In this document: positions 38,395 through 49,403 of the stretch, piece by piece
Position numbering within the stretch: position 1 is the first letter of the stretch
How the letters are laid out: each line of letters begins with the position of its first letter
Assembly: GCA_963989385.1 (NCBI GenBank)
Contig: OZ022507.1
Location: forward strand, 56,369,400-56,433,399
Direction: 5' to 3'
From: Ctena decussata
Lineage: Eukaryota; Mollusca; Bivalvia; Lucinida; Lucinidae
Length of the DNA stretch: 64,000 bases
Translations under genes and position numbers: made by a program
The notes under the pieces: model-generated
Seen by the model: the letters and a program-made list of their open reading frames with translations, nothing else
Database searches by the model: none
Told to the model about the DNA's origin: nothing

Positions 38395-39490
38395 ACTGTT
38401 TGTCATAAAAAAAACTTTGGCGCAATTAGACGAAATTTTGACTAATCCGACCGAGATATGGAGCAGGCAAATAATGTTACCGTTTGAACTTCGACCTCTA
38501 ATTGTGACCTTGACCTTTGTCAGACATTGTTGAGATATGAGTTCTGCAGGTTGCCTCAGTAAGGTGAACATTTGACTCAAATTTCTAAAAAAAAATCTTT
38601 CAAAGGGTTAAGGAGACATGGAGCGGATATGAATTTAACACAAAATTACTATACGAAAAATACAAAGGGACATAATACCATCAAGACTGAAAGTAGGGGT
38701 TTGGTTCCTTTTCTCTGCACACCGTCTGATGGTGCTTTATATTCAAACAGACTTTCATGAAGAAATTTTAAACGGTTTTCGAGATATGCAGCGGACACGA
38801 AACTCATATGAAATTACTATACGAAAAATACAAAGGGACATAATTCCGTCAAACCTGAAAGTAGGGTTATGGTTCTTTTTCTTTGCACGTCGTCTGATAG
38901 TGCTTTATATTTGTACAAACAATCATGAAGAAATCTTAAACGTTTTCGAGATATGCACAATTCCGTCAAACCTAAAAGTAGGGTTATGGTTCTTTTTGTC
39001 TGCACATCAGAACGATAATGCTTTATGTTTATACAGACTTTCATGAAGAAATCTTAAACGGTTTTCGAGATATGGAGCGGACATGAAGCTTATATGAAAT
39101 TACTATACGAAAAATACAATGGGACATAATTCCGTCAAAAATGAAAGTAGGGTTATGGTTCTTTTTGTCTGCATATCGTCTGTTGGTGCTTTATATTTGT
39201 ACAAACGTTCATGAAGAAATCTTATACGCTTTTTGAGATATGGAGCGGACACGAAATATTTCCTTTTAACTTTTGACCTCTGATTGTGACCTTGACCTTT
39301 GTCGGACATCGTTGAAATATGAGTTCTGCACACTGGTTCGAAAGGCAAACATTTGACTCAAGTTTAAAAAATGTGTAGAGGGGTTAAGGAGATATGGAGC
39401 GGAAACGAAAAGTTAATGGACGGACAGCCGAGCAGACGGAAGGACGGACCGACGGAGGTCACGACATAATACGACCCGTCTTCGACGGGC
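38395..39490. repeat. Tandem repeat (~169 bp period) with terminal hairpin
   Basis: About four copies carry ACTATACGAAAAATACAA, GAAAGTAGGGTT and CATGAAGAAATCTTAAACG in order; 38647 to 38816 and 38978 to 39147 are both 169 bp apart, and one copy is shortened. The outer parts repeat a longer block (GACCTCTAATTGTGACCTTGA near 38495 and GACCTCTGATTGTGACCTTG near 39278). The right end has GGACGGAC runs and then the small hairpin GACCCGTCTTCGACGGGC. This may be one non-autonomous element with an internal array. Confidence 0.7.
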
Positions 39491-39768
39491 GTAAAATAAT
39501 AAAAATAGCTATAATAGAAATAATGATGACTGTGTCTCACGAAAGGGTAAGCATGTTTCTATTAAACAGGAATCAAACATTTTCTGGTTCATATCAACGA
39601 TACCAATCCAAGTTGTCCACAAAGATATTCTGGCAAAAAATAATAAAGAAAGAGTATCCCACAAACAAACAAATGTTACAGCAACGTTGTATCTGTGTTG
39701 ATACAATGTCATGGTACTGACTTAATATTGGTTCACCGTTGTTTCTGTAATTTGCTTCCACTGGGCAG

Positions 39769-39967
39769 GCAGGAGCCCCGGTAGCTCAGTAGCTTAAGCG
39801 CTGGCCTGCTGATCCAGCGGTCCCGGGTTCGAGCCCGGCTGTAGGCGGGAACCTTTTCAATCAAAACGGGGTTCCATTGCACACAACCTTTCATCACCAC
39901 CCACCCATCGTCCTGATATGACTGAAATGCTGTGAAAAAGGACGTAAATCTTAAGTCATCCATCCAT
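39769..39967 (+). mobile_element. tRNA-derived SINE with 11-bp target duplication
   Basis: A tRNA-like head starts GAGCCCCGGTAGCTCAGTAG and has a B box GGTTCGAGCCC. The acceptor ends do not pair, so it is not a working tRNA. The body contains GATATGACTGAAATGCTGTG, a motif that recurs in worn form in the 45108-45303 fragment. The tail is ATCC-rich (CATCCATCCA). CCACTGGGCAG lies directly before (39758-39768) and after (39968-39978), the hallmark of LINE-driven insertion. Confidence 0.88.
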
Positions 39968-40180
39968 CCACTGGGCAGCATTTACCTTGGCGGCATGATT
40001 AAAAGGGAGACTGTTGGAATTTTTTATTATTCTATTTTATCCTAACAATTATTCTGAATGATGCATTATTGAGATACATACACTGCGTTTTACAGCACCA
40101 TGAGGACTGAATCTCTGCCGGTCATTTGTGCCTTACTTTGCATTGAATTAGCATCAAGTCCACCATATCGATCATCAGAA

Positions 40181-40336
40181 TCAGCCGCATCACGAAAAAA
40201 CTATTAAAGTGGTTGTGCTCCCAGCGCAGACTCAGATCAGCCTGGGCATCCGCCCCGACTGATCTAAATCTTCGCTGTCCACACGGTGGTACATGTAGTT
40301 TAGACCCTTAGCTACCCTTTAAGTGCTTAGCGAAGT
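40181..40336. mobile_element. Half MITE-A (left half plus loop)
   Basis: Starts TCAGCCGCATCACGAAAAAA and runs through the left arm and loop (TTAGACCCTTAGCTACCC), then stops near GCTTAGCGAAG where the right arm should begin. Confidence 0.78.
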
Positions 40337-40431
40337 TGTTTTAACTGGTAATGTAGACCATTGCTCAGAAATCATTTGGACCCTTTTGATACTACTCAGT
40401 CTTTGAATCGATAGTGTGCTTTTCTCTGGCT

Positions 40432-40550
40432 TTCGTCACCAGATATTGTCAGGGTCACTGATTAGGCTTGATAGCCGAAATTTCGAAGTATGGTCCATGT
40501 TCCTTCGTTTGTATGTGATTTCCGCTCTTCAAGGAAGGCTTTAAGATTTT
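40432..40550 (+). repeat. Dispersed repeat, copy 1 of 2
   Basis: TTCGTCACCAGATATTGTCA, then GGGTCACT, AGCCGAAA, CCATGTTCCTTC and CTCTTCAAGGAA in order. The same series occurs at 62746-62866. Function and family unknown. Confidence 0.75.
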
Positions 40551-40789
40551 TATCATGCACCTGCTGCAAAATTCACCTGATAACAGGGGTATGATAACAC
40601 AATGTGATATCATGTCACTATAGAACTGCGCTTGCGCGAATGTTATCAGGTCATGTCTGTAGAAGCGATCTCTGAAGACGATTGGCTACATGCTGACGTA
40701 AGTGGTGATATCAACGTTCGATTGGTTAATTGACGTCACCGACTTACGTCATAACGCATTCGCGACGTCAGCAAGTTTGAACAAAACTG
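40551..40789. other. No gene; GACGT-rich hairpin words
   Basis: Contains TGACGTAAGT near 40692 facing ACTTACGTCA near 40742, an imperfect hairpin that may be a worn MITE. Nothing coding is seen. Confidence 0.45.
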
Positions 40790-41195
40790 CGTTTGTTTAT
40801 CATTTGTTTGCCGCTCTTTAGGCCGTAAGATCTTCCAATGATGCATGATAAATAGAAACCATGTAAGTGTCTTTTGATATCAAGTTTATCAGGCGAGACC
40901 AGAAACAGCGTAGGAATGGCCAGGCTTGCCAGTTTATCAGGCTCGACCAGAAACACGTCGGACTGGCTCGGCAAGCCTCGCCATTCCTACGCTGTTTCTG
41001 GTCTCGCCTGATAAACTTGATATCAAAAGACGCTAACATGGAATTCTCTATTTATCAAACTGTCGTCCAGTCGACTCTTCTAGGAAAACGTTTGATACAC
41101 AGTTCCGAGAATAGCTCCGCCTACTTAGTTACTGTTACTACGTCTCACAAGCTTCACACAAAGATGGCGGAAAAACAAATGACAAATACAAGTGT
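40790..41195. mobile_element. Foldback element with 52-bp perfect arms
   Basis: 40869-40920 and 40980-41031 are exact reverse complements (52 of 52), separated by 59 bp. Complementarity continues imperfectly outwards, for example ATCATTTGTTTGCCG near 40799 against CGGAAAAACAAATGACA near 41168. The 59-bp spacer holds a third, partial copy of the arm (GTTTATCAGGCTCGACCAG). Frames on both strands encode the same peptide stretch because of the palindrome; they are not genes. Confidence 0.8.
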
Positions 41196-41733
41196 CTGCT
41201 AAATGTTGGCGATCTATGACTTAGAATCAGCCTCCTCAAGACCTACACATGGAAGTTGGCGCATCATGCATTTCCGATGCGTTCTGTTCTTGCAAAGCAG
41301 GTTAAGTTTATTAAAAGTGGTGTTATTTTGTTTTCTTTAAACAGGTATACATCCCTCCATTAACTGTAAGGTAAAATCACGGACTTATGTAAAATATTGA
41401 CCACGTGCGACTTGTTTGTGAGACTATGTCACGTGCTAAGTTGTCGTTGCATTGGCCAGGTATGCGCTATCACGTGGTTTTGAGTGATATTGTGGGTGTG
41501 GCTCAGAACTGTGTATTGCTTTATGTTTTGTTGAACTACCAGGTATAAACACTTTTGTACATGTATTCGAGTCGAAATAAAGCCTAAAGCGCATTCTATA
41601 ATCTAATACATCGGAAGGCGTTTGTTATAATCAAAATCATTTAACTGTGTGTTTTACGCTTGTAATCATCTTGTTATGTTTGAACAATTTTAACTGAGCT
41701 TTTCTTTTTACAACCTGATTGACAAACATTAAT
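41196..41733. other. No gene seen
   Basis: Mixed AT-rich sequence. I see no repeat or RNA gene. Confidence 0.5.
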
Positions 41734-41968
41734 GAGCCGCGACACGAGAAACCCTAAAATGTGGCTGTGCGCCCAGCGCAGACTCAGATCAGCCTGGGCA
41801 TCCGCCCAGTCTGATCAGAGCCTTCGCTGTCCGCATGGAGGTAGTTTAGACTCCTAGCTAGCCTTTGAGCGTTTAGCAAAGAGTCTGATCAGACTGTATG
41901 GATGCCCAGGCTGATCTGAGTCTGTGCTGGGCGCACAACCACATTGTTGGTTTTCTCGTGTCGCGGCT
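41734..41968. mobile_element. Dispersed MITE-A copy (235 bp, well preserved)
   Basis: Starts GAGCCGCGACACGAGAAACC and ends TTTTCTCGTGTCGCGGCT. Inner arms CAGACTCAGATCAGCCTGGG and CCCAGGCTGATCTGAGTCTG are exact complements. It is one of the cleanest copies and a good family reference. Confidence 0.87.
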
Positions 41969-42634
41969 GGAACAAGCGATTTACATGCAACCTGTACTCT
42001 TAAGCCCTCAACTCGTGTTCGTGTCTAATTAATACTCTCTTGATGCAAGTAGCAGCTGGGAAACACGTTTAAAGCGTTTTAGCAGAAAAGGTTAGAATCA
42101 TCAGAGCGTTGGAAAATGTTCCGTCAGAATACCAGTAAGTAGTTTGTTGTTGCAAAGAATACAGCATTTTAGCACTCTTTTGTCGTCCAGATTTTATGCT
42201 AGGACTGCACATAATTGTTTTAAGCCAGATAGACCACAATACCCATTCTCAGGCTGGTCGATGCATGTTCACGATTTTGCTTTTTACTATGCTGAAGTTG
42301 TAAAAAAAAAACATGATTATATACGGTGGGAGAAGTTGTATATTCAGGTGAAAAACTTGCCTGGACCGTTAAGCACTAGTCATGAACAAACTATACCTAT
42401 ACTCTGCTAATTTATATTTACAATTTTTCAGTCAATGAAGCAGGCTGATTATGCAGCCAATTTTCATGCAATGTCTGTACAACACTTACATGTAAGACAA
42501 TCCCTTGAAAATTGCAGAAGAGTAGAGTTGTTGAAATCATTACTACTTGTTATCATGCAGAACAGAACCAAACAATACCAAAAGGTCGCACAGGCTAATG
42601 ACATAAAATATCACAGAGTGATACCCCAGACAGT
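41969..42634. other. No gene I can support
   Basis: Two 87-88 aa frames (42144-42410 and 42435-42698) follow each other on the plus strand. Neither shows a known domain, and the second runs into a SINE. ACCAGTAAGTAG at 42130 looks like a splice donor but has no exon support. Confidence 0.4.
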
Positions 42635-42735
42635 TGTTTTATTGTTTTATGTCCACGGTAAACAGCTATGGTCATGTCGGGACAGTCAGTTAAGCTAACC
42701 ACACTATTCATGGGCAGGCTTAGTCCTTCTAAGTT
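42635..42735 (-). mobile_element. SINE-B tail fragment (reverse)
   Basis: TGTCCACGGTAAACAGCTATGGTCATGTCGGGACAG... is the reverse of the 3' part of the adjacent SINE-B. It stops at TTCTAAG, directly against the head of the plus-strand copy, forming an inverted pair. Confidence 0.8.
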
Positions 42736-42737
42736 GT

Positions 42738-43003
42738 GCCGGGCCGCGTAGCGCATCGGTAGGGCACATGACTCATAAGTCAGAGGTCCTGGGTTCGAAA
42801 CCCGGTCTGGCCACATACTTTCGTTTCTCCTTCCGCTGATTCAAAAAGGGCAGTTGTCAGTTACTGGCGAAAGTATGTGCACTTAGTACTGGTTAACCGC
42901 TTAGGAGGTCTAAGCCTGCCCAGGAAATAGTGTGGTTAGGTTAACTGACCGTCCCGACATATCCATAGCTGTTTACCGTGGACGTTAAGCATCAAGTCAA
43001 TCA
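42738..43003 (+). mobile_element. SINE-B, near full length
   Basis: The tRNA-like head is GCCGGGCCGCGTAGCGCATC..., with B box GGGTTCGAAACCCG and a loop holding CAT in the anticodon position. The body is TTCTCCTTCCGCTGATTCAA, GTGCACTTAGTACTGGTTAA and CTGACCGTCCCGAC; the tail is GTTTACCGTGGACGTTAAGC. Four other copies share this order in the window. The head resembles a tRNA, but the 3' end runs on into the SINE body. Confidence 0.85.
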
Positions 43004-43022
43004 GTTAAAACCTTGTAAGTTG

Positions 43023-43087
43023 TTAACCAGTACTAAGTGCACATACTTTCGTAACTGGCGAAAGTATGTGCACTTAGTACTGGTTAA
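43023..43087. repeat. 29-bp perfect hairpin made of SINE-B sequence
   Basis: 43023-43051 and 43059-43087 are exact reverse complements around the 7-base loop TAACTGG. Each arm is the SINE-B segment that ends ACTTAGTACTGGTTAA, so two pieces of the SINE body lie head to head. Confidence 0.85.
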
Positions 43088-43297
43088 TTTTCGCCAGTTA
43101 ACCCAGACAGTACGTCGTAGTTGAAGACTAAGTGCACTCATTGTTTTACGAGGTAAAGGAACGCCTCCATTTTCTTTGGGGACTTTTGTGACTGTCTATT
43201 TGCTTTCTTGGACAACCATGCAAAGCCTTCCAAAATGAGAGCTTCTCTTCAAGAAAAGGAAGTGTTTTAAGCGAAATAAACTCTTTCAGTTTAAGTT

Positions 43298-43568
43298 GTT
43301 TGGTTGGTTGTGTTATTGTTTAACGTCCACGGTAAACAGCTATGGTCATGTCGGGACGGTCAGTTAATCTAACCACACTATTCCTGGACAGGCTTAGACC
43401 TCCTAAGCGGTTGACCAGTACTAAGTGCACTTACTTACACCAGTAACTGACAACTGCCCTTCTTGAATCAGCGGAAGGGGAAATGAAAGTAAGTGGCCGG
43501 ACCGGGTATCGAACCCAGGATCTCTAACTTACAAGTCAGGCGCCCTACCGACTGCGCTACATGGCCCC
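43298..43568 (-). mobile_element. SINE-B, near full length (reverse)
   Basis: In reverse the head is GGGGCCATGTAGCGCAGTCG with B box GGGTTCGATACCCG and TGT in the anticodon position. Body and tail match the 42738 copy, and the tail ends in AACAATAACACAACC. The different apparent anticodon from one copy to the next suggests drift or several tRNA sources. Confidence 0.85.
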
Positions 43569-44432
43569 TTAAAACGGAAGGCAAAAAAGTGGTAATGACG
43601 GTAAACACAGTTTTTTTTTTAAAGCTTCCATCCTTAATGAAACAATTTAGAAATAATTTGACAAAGATTATGCCCGCGGTTCATAATACAAAATACATAT
43701 GAGACTCAGAATGAATATAATCTATTAGAGTGCTAGATACTGATAGAGCAAGCAAAGCAACGTCTTTTTCGCATGACAGACCCAAAAACTGTGTTATGAT
43801 AAGTATCAAATCAACTTACAGTCTAACGCATACTCAGCATAACAGCTATTATCCACACATACAATAACTTGTGAATCCGTATCAAACAGAGCCATCGTGA
43901 AGAAACGATGCTCTTCTGTCTACACAACTTGTAAAACTAATGCAAGAATCCACTTACATACAAGTCATATCACAAATAGGATTTTGATGTTTTAACCAGC
44001 TGTAAATTATGATTCCTTAGAGACAAGGATTCCACGAGATTTCCTACAAAACGTTTCAAAAATCAAGATTCATTGATCAGCACCATTGATAAAAAGCATT
44101 TTGTGAAAACGCATTTTAAATTTTGAAGTAGGCAAACATAATAAAGACATATTTGAGATGTCTCTGTTAAGCTGGGCCATTCGCGGACAAAAATGGCCAT
44201 ATATACAACCATTCAAGAATTCAAGAAAAAATCACGAACATCATGCTCATTATATCTGCTTCAAACCTTTGAAATATTTTCAGCTAATAGTGTAAGATTA
44301 TGGATTTAGAGACATACCCTAACAATTAGAAACGGCGTATTTTATGACGTTATTAAGATACGTTGAAAGACGATGTCGCATTCAATTTCTTTGACATGCG
44401 TAGCATTGCACATTTACTAATCTACTGACATT
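43569..44432. other. No gene seen
   Basis: AT-rich. 44155-44185 (GTTAAGCTGGGCCATT) has an inverted relative near 53955-53985, outside the next element on the far side. Confidence 0.5.
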
Positions 44433-44810
44433 TGAGCCCGTCCAGATAGAAATCGACCTTATGACACGCGACGTGAAACTGAGATAAGTGACGTCAAAGT
44501 TTGACGTTACGTCAGACGATTTTCCCGCTGTTTTACACGGCATATGATTCAACTTTAATATGAATGTTAATTGTGTGGGAAACCACCGTAGCCGCATATT
44601 TGTTGCCAGGTATCCAGAAATATGGTTCTTTGGAGCCTTATGCATCACCAAAATTGCAGTTTGCGTTTATTACCGAATTTAATAAATTGAAAAAATATCT
44701 TATTCGCAGATGCGTAAAAAAGCTTGATACTGGCGGCAGTTCTGGTTCTGTTTAGTTCATGTTCATAAATTTTCAGCTTTGATCTAGCGAAAATAATTTT
44801 CAATCTCGGA

Positions 44811-44820
44811 CAACAACAAC

Positions 44821-44852
<32 letters not shown>
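44811..44852 (+). repeat. (CAA)n-(TAA)n microsatellite
   Basis: CAA repeats pass into about ten ATA/TAA repeats. Confidence 0.9.
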
Positions 44853-44853
<1 letters not shown>

Positions 44854-45107
44854 TATATTATTAATATCAAAAGTAAAATCCCGAACCGAAAAAAACCCAA
44901 GCCTTAAGCTTTGTGTAGGTACATGTATACAAACAGCGTCAGCATTTTCATGCATTCACTGACATTGTTTACAATTTTTCAGTTTAAACTGCAAGACAGC
45001 AAACAAAATTTAGATAAAATCTTGTGTAAAAGCAATTTCAAGTTTTCTTGCGTTGCTTGTTTTCTACACCACAGACTGCCAGATCGAAGGTAAATTTGCA
45101 ATAAGAT

Positions 45108-45303
45108 TTTTTCCTCTCCTCCAGTGCCGGGTGGAACATTGCAGGGCAAGGGCCTGCAGTAGGTGCGGGTGAGCGTTGCTTGGACATTTTTTCTATGGTC
45201 TATCATTTCTCTTCTTTCTCCCTCTCTCTGGGAGACTGCCCGATATAGACTGAAATACTGTCTCATAGGGCCGTTAAACCCAAAGCAATCAATCAGTCAG
45301 TCA
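45108..45303 (+). mobile_element. SINE 3' fragment
   Basis: GATATAGACTGAAATACTGT then CCGTTAAACCCAAAGCAATC and a CAGT/CAAT-repeat tail. The GACTGAAAT core also occurs in the SINE at 39769. The 5' tRNA part is worn or absent. Confidence 0.65.
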
Positions 45304-46249
45304 GCGCTGACGAATACCGGGTGACAAACGGCAAAGGGCGGCATAAAGCTTAATGTCTCTAAGTGGTGGAAGACAAAACGCTTACCAATTTTAACACAGT
45401 TTTTGGAGATTCTAAACCATTTTGATCTACAGACAATTCCCTGTCCAAAGAGATGAAAATTGCGAGTTAAGTCAAAAGTCAGTCTGGTTGTGTTGTGTGT
45501 TTTTTTCCTTAAGCTTATATAGTTTTAATTTTTACACTTCTTTTTTTCCCAGTTTATATTGCTGGTGGTTGGTGGATATAATTTGTAAGATAAATTAACA
45601 AATTACAAAAACAAAAAAAACCACGATGTTTTACTTTCGTTTAATATGGTAGTTTTAGTCCAGGCAAACTGGCGATTTTTTCCCTAAACCCAAAACAAAT
45701 TGCAACAAAAGCTTTTTTTGCATTTTTGTTGAGAACTAACATTCACATATGACATATCAAAAGTAGGATAAAATCGGATAATGCAAAATATATTTTTTTC
45801 TGCATTTTACAAGCGCCTATTTGCGTCTTGAATATACCAATTATTTGTAATGTTTTATATGCCATAACATTATTGCTGTGAGTTTTATTTCTAAGAACCT
45901 ATTCTGCCTCTGCCAGAATTGAATCTAGAAGCTTAAGATTGAATTTGGCACATTTTCTTGTTGAATGTAAAGCCATCTAGGTTTAAAAATGGTAAAGTTA
46001 CCCCACCCACTTTATTCTGCTTTAAAATCTGAAGTGAATTTTTGAAGATCAGTAACTGAACTGCAACAAGAAATATGTCATACTGATGACTTTGCTTAGC
46101 ATAAACATGCTTCAATTTAGAATACTGATCTCTGAAGGCATAAGAAACCCGAAACAAAGGCACAAAGAGCAGACTACTACATGCATAACAACACAAACAG
46201 TGCAACATACTTATGAGTAATCTTTGTAAATCTCCTCGGCAGGATTTAT

Positions 46250-47600
46250 GAAGGGGACCACTAAACATTGCTAAGTACTAAATATGTTAGGTCTGGGCCT
46301 CATGGTTTCAGGGAAGATGATTATTTAAGATGTTTACCATTATAAGTCTATGTGAGCTAATGACCCCTGGGGCGTGGCCAATTTGGACCCCGGGGCATGG
46401 TTAGCAGGATTTATGTACGTGACAACTAAACATTGCTAAATACTAAATACGTAAGCTCGGGGCTTCATGGTATCAGAGAAGAAGATTTTTGTCGAAGGTT
46501 CTTTAGCCATGTAGCTCTGTATAAACAAATGACCCTTGGGGTGGGGCCAGTTTGGACCCCACAGGCTTGATTGGCATGAGTTATGTAGGGGACCACTAAA
46601 CATTGCTACATACTAAATAAATATATAAGCTTTGGGTCTCATGGTTTCAGAGAAGAAGATTTTTTTCAGTTTTTCCCATTATAAGTCTATGGGAGCCAAT
46701 GATTGATCCAGGGGTGGTGGTGAGTTGGGGGGGGGGGGGGGGGATTTGGATCCCAGTTGCATGGTTGGCAGGATTTATGGACGTGACCACTAACCCTTGC
46801 TTACCATTGCTACATACTAAATATGTAGGCTCTGGACCTCATGGTTTCAGAGAAAAGATTTTTGAAGGTTCGAAGCTATGTAGCCCTATATTAGCAAATG
46901 ACCCCCGGAGTGGGGCAAGTTTAGATCCCATGGGCATGGCTGGAAGGATTTATGCTGGGGACCACTAAACATTGCTACATACTAAATGTTTAAGCTCTGG
47001 GCCTCATTGTTTCAAAGAAGATTTTTTTAAGTTTTTCTCTTCATAAGACTATGGGAGCTAATGCCTCTGGGGCGTGGCCAATTTGGACCCTAGGGGCATG
47101 GTTGGCAGGATTTATGTACGTGACCACTAACCATTGCTACATACTAAATATGTAAGCTCTGGGCCTCATGGTTTGAGAGAGGAAAATTTTTGAAGGTTCT
47201 TTAGCTATATAGCCCTATATAAACAAATGACCCCCTGGGATGGGGCCAGTTTGGACCCCAGGGACATGGTTGGCTGGATTTATGTAGGCGACCACTAACC
47301 ATTGCTACATACTAAAATATGTAAGCTCTGGGCCTCATGGTTTCAGAGTGGAAAATTTTTGAAGGTTCTTTAGCTATGTAGCCCTATATAAACCAATGGG
47401 CCCCTATGGACTCCTGGGGATGGATTGGCAGGAGTGATGAAGGGGACCACTAAAAATTGCTACATTATAAATATATATAAACTCTAGGCCTCGTGGTTTC
47501 AGAGAAGAAGATTTTTTAAGTTTTTCCCATTATAAGTCTATGGGAGCTTTATGTTGCCATGGCAACCAGAGTTCCAATCTGATCTGCCCTTTAACCTTAT
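46250..47600 (+). repeat. ~165-bp tandem array inside the left element
   Basis: About eight imperfect copies of a unit containing GACCACTAAACATTGCTACA, CTCATGGTTTCAGAG, TTCTTTAGC and TTTGGACCCC. Starts are near 46257, 46427, 46591, 46780, 46960, 47121, 47290 and 47443. A run of 17 G sits at 46727-46743 inside one copy. Confidence 0.88.
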
Positions 47601-48068
47601 GCAGTCAATCCCCCTCCCAAACAATGCTACACATAACATTTGATCAAGATTGAGCAGATGGTTTAGGAGGTATGTTTTAAAGTGTGGAAGACGACGACGG
47701 ACTACCTACCAAGGCTATATATTAAGCTCACCTTGACAGGTGAGCTAAACCTTAAAAACCATCCTATATTTTAACATGAAATTTCCAATTCCATCACCTT
47801 GACCCCAAGGTCATTGAGAGGGCAAGGGTGTAAAACGTAAGACCATTATCTAGCATAAGTGAAAGTATCAACCTAGGCTATCAATGGGTTAAAGAGATAC
47901 GGGTGTAACACCCAAAAGGTGGACATGGACGCGGGTGCAAACGCGGAGGCCGACACCGGGGTGACAACAATAGCTCTTCCTGAAGGTTGTTCAGGCGAGC
48001 TAAAACAATGACTTCTTTCCAGAGGAGTGAGCAGGATGGGGAGGTGGTGGTGAGGCGGGAAGGAGGTA

Positions 48069-48188
48069 TAACTTAGTACTGCTTAACCGCATATGAGGTC
48101 TTAGCTGACCAAAGAATAGTGTTGTAAAGTTAAATGACCGTCCCGACATGACCATGGCTGTTTACCGTGGACGGGAAGCAACAAAACA
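48069..48188 (+). mobile_element. SINE-B tail within the left element
   Basis: ACTTAGTACTGCTTAACCGC through GTTTACCGTGGACGGGAAGC. The tRNA head is missing. It occupies the same internal place and orientation as the SINE in the right element, so it was carried along when the element copied. Confidence 0.8.
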
Positions 48189-48709
48189 ACACTCTCAGAT
48201 GTCCCGTCATTTGATAAATAGGAGTTACAGCAAGCTGTTTTCTTCTATTGTTCTGTCACAGTCTGCATTTAAAAACATTAATTCTGTTTACTATTTTCAT
48301 TACCATGCATATTATCCATCTGAATAGAGGTTATGGTAAAAGCAAAATTTGCACTGGTGGGTGGGGTAAACCAATAGTAATATACTATATGATCGACTGG
48401 TTATGCATAGTCAGCAAATTTAATGGTAGACAAAAGCTAAAGAACAGTATATAACTGTTTTATCAACGACTTCTTTGGATTTAACTTGTTTAGAAATGAT
48501 GTTTAGAAGTGGCTTTCTGACCAAAAGTAGCTGTGCAGTGGTTTAAATCCTTCGAAAACAAGACATATGAAAAAAATCATGTTTCGCACTCTCCGATTTT
48601 GTCCTACTTTTAGTATGTTAAAAATGTAGGTCTTAGGAGCTTATTACTGCAAAGAAACCTTTTGTTGCAATTTGTTTTAGGTTCCCCCCACAATTTTACT
48701 GGACTATTT

Positions 48710-49294
48710 AGTTTGTTTGCTTTTCCGCGGTTCGGTAACTCGAAGTCCGTACCTGATTCCATAGTGACGATTCTACTTTTGTCACGGACATAGAAAATAT
48801 AAGATCACATCCCCTTTCTAAAGAGAAGCCTATATGATCAAGAAATCCATTCTAACCAAAAGCTGGAATTGGTGTGGATGTGGAAAAGCGGGAGGGGAGG
48901 AACTCGTAATAAAACGTAACTAAGTTTCAAATGAAAAAAGAGTCTTTTAAATTGGCAACTAAAATTACCTCCTTTGGAGTGAGTTTCTTTAGCTTGAACA
49001 AAATGGTTAAAAATACAACGTACAAGCCTGGAACCCCATTTATTGTCTTACCTTTGTTTATATTGCATTGCTGGGCGGGAAACTAGAACAAGAAAGTAGT
49101 TAGACAGTTTTCAAAATTAGGTTCTCTCTACTTTTTGCCAGTTATCTGGCACAGTATATCATATCAACCCACATTTTTTTCATTAGTCATGAAGGTTGAG
49201 CTGCTTTTCAAAACGATTTTTGTTTAGGCAATTTTACAACTGATAGGAATATGGAGACTTTAATAGAGCATGCATGCAATTATTTGTATGCAAA
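48710..49294. other. Spacer between the inverted twins
   Basis: Sequence of the enclosing region between the two 3-kb copies. No gene or known repeat seen. Confidence 0.5.
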
Positions 49295-49403
49295 TGAGCC
49301 GCGACGTGACAAAACCTACAAAGTGGTTTTGCGCCCAGCGGAGACTCAGATCAGCCTGGGCATCCGCCCAGTCTGATCAGAGCCTTCGCTGTCCGCTGTC
49401 CGC
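49295..49403. mobile_element. Half MITE-A (left half)
   Basis: TGAGCCGCGACGTGACAAAA through CTTCGCTGTCCGC, ending where the right 3-kb element and its TTA duplication begin. A continuation past 52501 is not visible. Confidence 0.78.

Larger units (their letters stand above)
45656..48706 (+). mobile_element. Long-TIR element, left copy (3051 bp)
   Basis: Begins TAGTCCAGGCAAACTGGCG and ends ACTGGACTA. About 130 bp at the two ends are diverged inverted copies sharing AACAAATTGCAACAAAAG. TTT lies at 45653-45655 and 48707-48709, a 3-bp target duplication. The inside holds a TGCTTAGCATAAAC-containing block with a 111-aa reverse frame, a ~165-bp tandem array, a CACCTTGACAGGTGAGC hairpin, and a SINE-B remnant. 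No transposase is recognised. The copy at 49407-52498 lies in opposite orientation. Confidence 0.85.

Noticed and set aside
39775..39845. tRNA gene in the 39769 SINE
   Set aside because: A and B boxes are present, but the acceptor strands do not pair and the whole 199 bp is bracketed by a target duplication.
42120..42700. Possible two-exon gene from the 88-aa and 87-aa frames and a GTAAGT site
   Set aside because: No domain, no supported acceptor, and the second frame ends within a reversed SINE.
42738..42810. tRNA-Met-like gene
   Set aside because: The cloverleaf is incomplete and the sequence continues into a SINE body shared with other copies whose anticodon positions differ (TGT, CAA).
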